Shown: piece by piece, positions 59,301-64,000 of the stretch
Numbering within the stretch: the stretch's first letter is position 1
Layout: each line of letters begins with the position of its first letter
Assembly (NCBI GenBank): GCA_903813345.2
Contig: CAIIXF020000004.1
Span: forward strand, 14,763,196 to 14,827,195
From: Owenia fusiformis
Taxonomy: Eukaryota; Annelida; Polychaeta; Sabellida; Oweniidae
Direction of reading: 5' to 3'
DNA length: 64,000 bases
The notes under the pieces: model-generated
The model's input: the letters and a program-made list of their open reading frames with translations, nothing else
Databases searched by the model: none
What the model was told of the DNA's origin: nothing
Program-made: the position numbers and the translations under genes

Positions 59301-62300
59301 TTAACCTTAATTTTATTCTAGAATTAAATATTTACTCACTGCATGACCAGGCTAACATTTACTGCACAGCATTTTTGGAGTTGACCTGTGTGTTAGATCA
59401 TTTAGTATGTTGCAAAATATGTTGATATGTTGCACCCAAAAAAGTCCCACATTTTAGTGTGTTGCAAAACATTTTTATGTTGCACCCTCAAAGTCCCACC
59501 TATTATTGTTTTTATAATATTATTATGATATACATGTATATTATTATGATATACAGGGTGTCCCGAAAGTATGCCCCCCCCCAGGCAGACATATACCAAT
59601 GTCTCCATAGTATGTTTCATATATCATTTTAAAGCTTATCCAAAGTTACATTGATTCACCAAGTATCATGGTTCAACTCTCAAATGTGAAAAAATTACAA
59701 GCATTTCAAAATTTAGTGTTTGGTCAAAATTCAGTTCAATTTTACACCAAATCACTAGTCAATGTGTCCTCCCGGGCCATCTTAAAAGCAGCAATTCTTT
59801 ACGGGTCTGATGAATATTGAGTTGGAAAAGAGAACGGTGAGGGTAGAAACTCTAAGGAAACACTTCTAAAGTCCCTTAACAGGTTTTAAGAGGGTTATAC
59901 AATTCCACACCCCTATTTGAAGGGCTTTTAAGGTCATATTTGAAAATAATTGCTGCTGTTAACATGGCCAAGGGGGGACACATTGACTAGTAATGTGGTG
60001 TAAAATTGAACTTTATTTTGACAAAACACTAACTTTTAAAATGACTGTAACTTTTTCCCATTTGGGAGTTAAACCATGATACTTGGCAAATCAATGTAAC
60101 TTTGGATAAGCTTTAAAATGATATATGACACATACTATGAGGACACTGGAATATGTCTGCTTAGGGGGGGCCCATACTTTCGGGACACCCTGTATGTATA
60201 AAGTATTGTGTCCCCGTAAATACATTCCTGCTTGATGCATATTAGATGACAAAACCATTTAGTGGCATAGCTTAGAAACGTAAGGCAAATGGCAGCAGGT
60301 GAAGTAGATTACATAGGGGATTGTTTAACATATATTCTTCATGATTTTCAGAGCATCATAAACCGGCCCCTAGCCAGCTTTTGGCTTGGGGGTTCACTTT
60401 TCAAAAAATTCCAAGGGGGTTCACATTTGACAACTTTGGCTGAAATCTTAAAATGGGGAAAAATGCATGATTTTAAAATAATTTTTAGCCAAGGGAGTGT
60501 CTGCTTGATTTAGATTACATTGTACAAGAGATAATTCTAAAAGGAGAAGCTTACCTCAAACTACCAAATAAGGGGTTTAAGTGTGATTTTTTCATTTAGA
60601 AAAAGGCTTAGAAAAGCCTTGAAATGTGAACACCTCCCAGTCAAACACTTCTGGTCTGTTCCAGTATGTTCAGAGATTAGACAGGTTTTACTGTATTTGA
60701 TTGAATAACAATTATCCAGAGTATCACATATAGAACATTTCTAAATGCCTTTTATATCCACAGATGGCAGAATTTTTCTTAGGAAATACATATACAGGAG
60801 CGATGTATTATTAGTGTATTTATTTAAGATGTATTTCCTAAGAAAAATTCTGCCATCTGTGTTTATAATCACCACCAGAAGTAGTAGTATATTGTTATAG
60901 GCTTCAACGTTTTGTGGACAGTGTTTGGCCATTGGGGATTGATGTTTGGCACCTGGCAGTTAGTGTTTGGCTTTGGATGTCTGTAAAAAATGGCAGGTAG
61001 TGACATTTTGCATGTAAATCCCTTGTTTGTATTATTGCAGAGCTCTGAGAACACAAGTAGTCCTGTAGGATCCCCCAGTGAGACAAGTGAAGCAAGTACA
61101 CCTACAAGTCAAAGTGTTGAACCTGTCAAGTCCGCTTACCTCATTGATAAATGGTCAGACTTCGACAGAAAGTATCCTTCATAAGAATTTGCATCATCAA
61201 GATGCTCGTGAAAATACCTTTTTTACTCTTTAACATGTTCATTAGGTTGGATTATTAAATCACTAAAACACTTTTTTCTTCTTTTCACAACCTTTATTTT
61301 GAAAACACAGAGCCTTTTTTACTGTTTTTTTCTTCTTTTCACTGGTTGAGTGTCAATTTCACACTGAGCCCTCTGTACAAAATTAATTTCTAATTGGGGA
61401 ATGTTATTTGTTAAAGGTCCCATGAAGAATTTAAGTCACAAAATCATTCTATTATATCAAAAGTTCTCAACTGTCATTTTGATCGATAATTTTGAATTTG
61501 ATGCATTATTGAAAAATGTAATTTTCTAAGTAATAAATTCCTAGGTTTATTATGCAAATATACTGGACTCAATTGTAAACACTTGCTGAATGTTGATATT
61601 CCTTAACAGTCGTTAGATATATGAAGCCATTATTCACACATAGTAGACCACTATTAACAGAAACTCTACCAGGCTGCTGCCTCCCATTAGCTAGACTTCT
61701 TACAACTGACCGACAGTTGGCCTCTGTAAGTACCATATTATACACTCACCTTGTTCCTCAGTGTAATGGCAAAAAGAAAAATACTTTTATTTTATGTTAA
61801 TCAGACCTTTACTTATGGACAAAAAACTTGGAGAAATTTCATAATTGTGCTTTTTCCAGTATTCAAGAAATGACCAAAAATGTGTGACTCTTTCGGTCAC
61901 TCTGAACGAGTTGGACCTTATTTGAGCTAGTCTTATGACAAACGATAATATTATATATCTCCCAAGTGTTTTGTAACGAGGCTTGAATTGAGCATCTCAC
62001 AGACTGTTTTCAAATGTGAGAGGGGCCCCTTCAACCCCCCCCCTCCCTTGCCAATTTATGTTATGAATGGAATTATGGTTTATAAATTACAGGATCCTCA
62101 TCGAACCACTGGTGAGGATGACCTTGAGATTATTATAGATGACAACGAACTAACATATGGGGAACAGTCCAGTGCTAGTATACATGATCCCACACAGAAA
62201 GCAACTCTACAGGTAACATACTAGCCTGATGTATTTGGTGTGTCATGATATATATATTGGGTGTGTCATGATAAACATTGGGTGGGTCATTGTTGGGTTT

Positions 62301-63912
62301 GGTGGCTCATCAGGTGGGATCAGTTGAAACTCATTCTAGAAATGAATATTGTGACAGCGTCTTGAGTTGTTCCTTGAAGGATACTGTTCAAACATGTAAC
62401 CCCAATATAGCAATTTCTTCCCTTCCTACTTTATGAAGATGGTTTTACGTTGTTTTCCATAAAAATAACAATTAAGTAATTAGTGCCTCTGATAGTGTTG
62501 ATAATAGATATGGGGAATTAATTTTAAATAGGCAACTATAACAAATGGTCAAAGAACATATTGAAAAAATCAGCTGTTTTAAGATTTAGTGTAGATCTTC
62601 TAAATGTAGGGAGTTTCTGGAGCACTATATGAGATACTGTTATATTGTTGACACACCAAATATATGTTGTACCATCATGACACACCCAATATGTAATACA
62701 TTCTAGTTGCCCCATGTATAGACTATATAAACCAGTAGATATATAGTAGTCATAACTAGTCAATTTAGTGCCGCAAATTAATTTTTATTGTTTATTTTGC
62801 TTTTGAGAATATTTTACATTATTAATATAAATTTAAATTCATTGTGAAATAAATAATGTGACCATTTTTTACTAAACAGATACAGATAAAGTTACAATAG
62901 AGAATGTCCACATAGTTCACTTTTCCCCAATGTTATCTGGTGAATTAATTTGTATGGAATGAACCTTATTTTACCCAGTGTTATTTTGATGAAGTTTTTG
63001 TCTGCAAATTACAAAAAATTATAGATTTCATCCCTCTCATTTACCAAATCAGCATTTTATTTCTACGCATTAATTTGGTTCATAAAAAATTAGCCACAAC
63101 TTTTTTATTAATATTTTTAGTATTGATTTGCTTCAAGTTGTTGACAGTTAACGGCATTTCTTTTTAGAATTGATATAACTGCACAAGCACTATGTATCAG
63201 TGAGATATTGTTTCATTTTGCTTCAAAATATTTTTTCATAAATTTTCAAATTTTTACTTGCATCCAAAATCTGCAAAGTAAGGATGGATATAATCATTCA
63301 ACAATCTCTGTGCGAGGATAGAATAGAAATCATCCATGTAATCCTGTATATCTAATATCCAATTATAGTTCACTACCAAATCAATGGCAGTAAATGGGAC
63401 CAAAAAAGCAATAAATTGAGAGCTTTTTTAATTTCACTGTATGTGTATATGCTATTGAAGCGACAAATGTGATTTATCAATCTTACCCGTCTGTCTGGCG
63501 GCTCTGGCCCCATATCTCCCCTACTTATACTGCCCCCTGATCCCCCCTCCCCCCATCTTTAGTCCCCGATATATCCTCACATACATTATAGTTACCATGC
63601 CAGAACGAATCAGGATTCTATATTCACATTGTGTTGAAAAATGTAGTATTTTTCCTTACAGTATACTTCTTGAATTTAAAATATGGTTTTGAAAAAATAA
63701 AAATGTTGGGAATGTTCTGTTGAAAATAAGATGTGACTTATTCTGTCATGGTTACTATGGTTACATTTAATGAATCATTATATCCATCCATTTTCACTGT
63801 AATCTATCTCCTTGTCTTGTATATTGAATTGTGATATCCACCTATTTACATTGTATTCTATCTCCTTACCAACACAATTTCATGTTTTCAGCCATTATTA
63901 TCGGATTATTAA
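32132..63912 (+). CDS. SLC9A6/7/9-like: Organellar Na+/H+ exchanger, NHE6/7/9 class (about 693 aa)
   Basis: Exons: 32132-32378, 35417-35649, 38486-38563, 39467-39543, 47917-48014, 48627-48732, 50885-51023, 51393-51498, 52937-53025, 53387-53500, then 54448-54559 or 55231-55342, then 55809-55962, 56290-56344, 57749-57772, 58012-58080, 61041-61171, 61617-61725, 62093-62212 and possibly 63892-63912. All phases agree. Hallmarks are [29 protein letters not shown], the ion-binding [13 protein letters not shown] (Asn271-Asp272), CGI[11 protein letters not shown], RALNIYPIS and [13 protein letters not shown]. Members of this class alkalinise endosomes and Golgi by exchanging lumenal protons for Na+ or K+. 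The predicted length matches animal NHE6/7/9. Three introns carry U12-type signals, and one exon has a mutually exclusive twin. I cannot choose between A6, A7 and A9, and an invertebrate gene may be ancestral to all three. Confidence 0.9.
33269..35215. repeat. Satellite-like array of about 340-bp units in NHE intron 1
   Basis: Six units start with cctctgtcgataggattcc at about 33378, 33531, 33876, 34222, 34560 and 34898; the first is truncated to about 153 bp. A ccgtctgtctgt microsatellite (33308-33350) precedes them. The array is bounded by ttagctcacatggtgagc and catgtgagcccagtacccac, which look like the ends of a composite element. Confidence 0.85.
35417..35649 (+). CDS. NHE exon 2
   Basis: Residues 83-160, starting [10 protein letters not shown], then a lumenal loop with N-glycosylation-type sites and ending in an acidic [13 protein letters not shown] helix. 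Acceptor ttccag, donor gtaaga, ends in phase 0. Confidence 0.88.
36540..36870. repeat. Dispersed repeat, copy 2
   Basis: Same family as 29060-29395, in the same orientation. Confidence 0.8.
37060..37760. repeat. Degenerate short tandem repeats in NHE intron 2
   Basis: Many loosely spaced variants of tattcactagagagtggtat occur with a period of roughly 25-30 bp. A larger internal duplication shares atcatcttattatctatact. Confidence 0.75.
38486..38563 (+). CDS. NHE exon 3
   Basis: Residues 161-186: the near-invariant [16 protein letters not shown] segment, one of the most conserved helices of the exchanger. Phase 0 at both ends. Confidence 0.92.
39131..39238. repeat. 26-bp tandem repeat, four units
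   Basis: Unit cacaaattctggtaaactat plus tttcat, repeated four times with a single change in the last unit. Confidence 0.9.
39467..39543 (+). CDS. NHE exon 4
   Basis: Residues 187-212 ([19 protein letters not shown]). Acceptor tttcag, donor gtgagt, phase 2. Confidence 0.9.
41120..41350. mobile_element. Small repeat element, copy 1
   Basis: Ends cccatagccagga and cccctggctacaggc are roughly inverted. Related sequence at 60360-60520 shares ggggttca and aaaattcca strings. It contains a poly-G run. Confidence 0.5.
41740..41815. repeat. Poly-C / CA-rich low-complexity tract
   Basis: Runs of C interrupted by T and CACA; the ORF reading through it as Pro-rich is an artefact. Confidence 0.9.
42371..42564 (-). 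CDS. Candidate first coding exon of an antisense nested gene
   Basis: On the minus strand an ATG with a strong context (aacATGG) opens 64 codons, starting [15 protein letters not shown] and ending [14 protein letters not shown] textbook donor (CCAGG|GTAAGT) follows in phase 2. Composition is clearly less AT-rich and more protein-like than the surrounding intron, and the predicted peptide is hydrophilic with no repeats. I do not recognise the protein and could not place a second exon at lower coordinates. It lies within intron 4 of the exchanger on the opposite strand. Confidence 0.5.
44296..44585. repeat. Dispersed repeat family copy with 19-bp internal array
   Basis: The edges match the family (tgccacaagtggtgacatg and acattttgcatgttaatgcc). 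The centre, about 44364-44525, is an array of about eight 19-bp units tttggcatctgtaacagtg. Confidence 0.8.
45040..45440. repeat. Degenerate AG-rich minisatellite
   Basis: Irregular repetition of gggaagg-x-gaaatacataat over about 400 bp. It is purine-rich on the plus strand. Confidence 0.75.
45655..46045. mobile_element. Foldback element plus adjoining hairpin
   Basis: Sequence catttataacatacctatga near 45678 pairs with tcataggtatgttataaat near 45915. Immediately after, tatgtcactatcgtggca pairs with tgccacgatagtgacata near 46030. Two overlapping inverted repeats. Confidence 0.7.
47065..47305. repeat. Two adjacent inverted repeats
   Basis: Arms attgaatgatttgaagtgca / tgcacttcaaatcattcaat enclose about 75 bp. 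Next to them, ctactgagattgtccc pairs with gggacaatctcagtag. Confidence 0.75.
47917..48014 (+). CDS. NHE exon 5
   Basis: Residues 212-245, ending [14 protein letters not shown], the conserved entry to the transport core. Acceptor tttcag, donor gtaaac, phase 1. Confidence 0.92.
48627..48732 (+). CDS. NHE exon 6: ion-binding Asn-Asp
   Basis: Residues 245-280. Contains [19 protein letters not shown] and [13 protein letters not shown]; the Asn-Asp pair (271-272) is the cation/proton-binding centre known in this family. Phase 2 donor gtaagt. Confidence 0.94.
50885..51023 (+). CDS. NHE exon 7, ends at an AT-AC intron
   Basis: Residues 280-326, ending GMINAL. The frame runs open a little further (to 51059) but no U2 donor fits there. 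The string ATATCCTTT at 51024 is a consensus U12-type donor, and joining at 51393 restores the family alignment (LTKYTK next). Confidence 0.88.
51024..51392 (+). other. U12-type AT-AC intron (NHE intron 7)
   Basis: The donor is ATATCCTTT, exactly the AT-AC minor-class consensus. A branch-site-like TTCCTTAAA lies at 51373-51381. The intron ends in AC (51391-51392), about 12 nt beyond the predicted branch A. No AG acceptor exists in the correct place; phase 0 is kept. Confidence 0.88.
51393..51498 (+). CDS. NHE exon 8
   Basis: Residues 327-362: [20 protein letters not shown], then a helix. An AG at 51409-51410 would drop six conserved residues, which supports the AC acceptor. Donor gtaggg, phase 1. 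Confidence 0.85.
51520..52600. repeat. 105-bp tandem repeat array in NHE intron 8
   Basis: About nine to ten units containing gttttaaaatgcaaaataag and tatacaagtgttaagttgat recur every 105 bp and are nearly identical in the middle. Diverged single relatives are at 46460-46675 and 49490-49690, so a dispersed element was amplified locally. Confidence 0.9.
52937..53025 (+). CDS. NHE exon 9
   Basis: Residues 362-391: [20 protein letters not shown], then [10 protein letters not shown]. Very conserved in the NHE6/7/9 class. Phase 0 donor gtatgt. Confidence 0.94.
53229..53362. repeat. About 56-bp repeat, two and a half units, beside exon 10
   Basis: Units begin with ctgaccagctatatacctta at about 53229, 53284 and 53341. 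The last unit is cut short by the exon-10 acceptor region. Confidence 0.8.
53387..53500 (+). CDS. NHE exon 10, ends at a U12-type donor
   Basis: Residues 392-429: [20 protein letters not shown] onward, ending FIFSAF in phase 0. Acceptor tttcag is U2-type; the donor is GTATCCTTT, a perfect minor-class site. Confidence 0.92.
54448..54559 (+). CDS. NHE mutually exclusive exon 11a
   Basis: 112 nt encoding [20 protein letters not shown], then [17 protein letters not shown], residues 430-467. It keeps the GRA-x-NIYP motif of vertebrate NHE6/7/9. Donor gtaagt (U2) in phase 1, spliceable to exon 12 at 55809. Confidence 0.85.
54738..54870. repeat. Dispersed repeat family, copy 3
   Basis: Shares tatgtcaccaccagaagtg, ttatagtctccaac and acattttgcatgttaatgcc with the copies at 44296 and 60865. 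Confidence 0.75.
55231..55342 (+). CDS. NHE mutually exclusive exon 11b
   Basis: 112 nt, same length and phases as 11a, encoding [20 protein letters not shown], then [17 protein letters not shown]. 25 of 38 residues match 11a by direct comparison. The Gly before the conserved Arg becomes Ala. The donor gtagtt is weaker than that of 11a, so 11a may be the default. No stop or frame break, so not a decayed copy. Confidence 0.85.
55809..55962 (+). CDS. NHE exon 12
   Basis: Residues 467-518: [13 protein letters not shown] block, then the last core helices, ending [11 protein letters not shown]. Phase 2 donor gtaaga. Confidence 0.94.
56290..56344 (+). CDS. NHE exon 13
   Basis: Residues 518-536: [18 protein letters not shown], the start of the cytosolic tail (RVGV is conserved). 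Phase 0 donor gtaagt. Confidence 0.85.
57749..57772 (+). CDS. NHE 24-nt microexon (exon 14)
   Basis: Encodes LSNERLNE between a tctttag acceptor and a gtaaga donor, phase 0 on both sides, so it can be skipped without shifting the frame. Confidence 0.6.
58012..58080 (+). CDS. NHE exon 15 (tail, weak donor)
   Basis: Acceptor cccctag, then [20 protein letters not shown], then SNM in phase 0. The only phase-0 donor before a stop is the poor site gttggt at 58081. A better-looking gtcaaa at 58071 breaks the frame. Possibly a cassette exon. Confidence 0.5.
59550..60197. mobile_element. TA-flanked foldback with ACAGGGTGTCCCGAAAGTATG ends
   Basis: The ends pair over the full listed motif, with TA outside. 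Inner arms of about 200 bp also pair (tttaaagcttatccaaagtt with aactttggataagctttaaa). It shares the cagggtgtc terminus with the element at 25718. Confidence 0.85.
60360..60520. mobile_element. Small repeat element, copy 2
   Basis: Related to 41120-41350 (ccctagccag, gggggttcac, aaaaattccaaggggg). Both are in NHE introns in the same orientation. Confidence 0.5.
60757..60862. repeat. Hairpin with about 33-bp arms
   Basis: The arm cacagatggcagaatttttc and its continuation to ggaaatacat pair with atgtatttcctaagaaaaat and on to ccatctgtg. The loop is about 35 nt. Confidence 0.85.
60865..61035. repeat. Dispersed repeat family, copy 4
   Basis: Shares atcaccaccagaagtag, ttataggcttcaac and agtgacattttgcatgt with other copies. 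It ends at the exon-16 acceptor, so it may supply the polypyrimidine region. Confidence 0.7.
61041..61171 (+). CDS. NHE exon 16, ends at a U12-type donor
   Basis: Residues 568-611: Ser/Thr-rich linker, then [14 protein letters not shown], conserved in the NHE6/7/9 tail. The frame ends quickly at 61184, but GTATCCTTC at 61172 is a near-perfect U12 donor, phase 2. Confidence 0.85.
61172..61616 (+). other. U12-type GT-AG intron (NHE intron 16)
   Basis: Donor GTATCCTTC, exact consensus branch site TTCCTTAAC at 61599-61607, and an AG at 61615-61616 about 10 nt beyond the branch A. Joining restores [13 protein letters not shown]. Confidence 0.9.
61617..61725 (+). CDS. NHE exon 17
   Basis: Residues 611-647: [20 protein letters not shown], then [16 protein letters not shown], the conserved tail block with a Cys pair (possible palmitoylation, inferred). 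Phase 0 donor gtaagt. Confidence 0.92.
62093..62212 (+). CDS. NHE exon 18
   Basis: Residues 648-687: acidic [19 protein letters not shown], matching the acidic-then-LTYGD stretch of vertebrate relatives. Phase 0 donor gtaaca. Confidence 0.88.
63892..63912 (+). CDS. Possible NHE terminal exon (PLLSDY-stop)
   Basis: A good acceptor (catgttttcag) is followed in phase 0 by six codons and TAA. The vertebrate tail is longer and ends differently, so the true last exon may instead lie beyond 64000. Confidence 0.3.
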   Translation, partial: PLLSDY

Positions 63913-64000
63913 CAGCTCACAGGTTCCAAGATTTTTTCATTTTTGTTGTCTCAGTAAGAGAGAGGTGATGTCCCATGATTCAAAGTAGGCCTGGTTATCA

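Noticed and set aside
63890-63955. Open frame [18 protein letters not shown] near the window end
   Set aside because: It needs a phase that exon 18 does not provide and resembles no exchanger segment.

Overview
This is AT-rich metazoan nuclear DNA, most likely from an invertebrate. The genes have GT-AG introns, a few introns of the minor (U12) spliceosome class, long introns full of foldback and terminal-inverted-repeat elements, and an intron-containing piggyBac element. No bacterial, viral or organellar gene organisation is visible. I cannot name the species from sequence alone.

Region 1 (about 0.6-26.3 kb) is a tandem cluster of an unfamiliar family of predicted single-pass (type I) membrane proteins. 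Each gene has a short first exon for a signal peptide and one large second exon. That second exon encodes a two-module cysteine-rich ectodomain, a Thr/Asn-rich stalk, one membrane helix and a cytoplasmic tail with a conserved tyrosine motif (STY-x3-Y-x2-IDES-x-M). Two subtypes alternate. A-type genes are at 1979-3394, 9607-13771 and 22686-24468, the last with a frameshift just before the membrane helix. A full B-type gene is at 4445-6324. B-type relics are at 7200-7621, 15177-15234 and probably 26259-26340. The layout reads as repeated duplication of an A+B gene pair with progressive loss of B. An interferon-response-like motif (GAAAATGAAAC) lies about 110-125 bp before the start codon of two genes and in two relic promoters.

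Region 2 (16.9-22.3 kb) is an apparently complete piggyBac transposon. It has TTAA target duplications, matching ends, a six-exon transposase with the three catalytic aspartates and a C-terminal cysteine finger. Smaller TTAA-flanked elements and nested foldbacks lie nearby, including inside the long intron of the second A-type gene.

Region 3 (27.9-28.9 kb) is an intronless type II membrane glycosyltransferase-like gene.

Region 4 (32.1-63.9 kb) is one large gene for an organellar/endosomal Na+/H+ exchanger of the SLC9A6/A7/A9 (NHE6/7/9) class. I could place 18 confident coding exons, a possible short terminal exon, and one alternative exon. Three introns carry U12-type signals: an AT-AC intron (51024-51392), a GT-AG intron at 53501, and one at 61172-61616. 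The 53501 donor faces two homologous 112-nt exons (54448-54559 and 55231-55342), each with a U12-type acceptor and a U2-type donor. That arrangement should make the two exons mutually exclusive, because neither spliceosome can join one to the other. The choice would swap one transmembrane segment of the exchanger. A strong candidate first exon of an unidentified gene lies antisense in NHE intron 4. The remaining intron sequence is mostly satellites, minisatellites and foldback elements.
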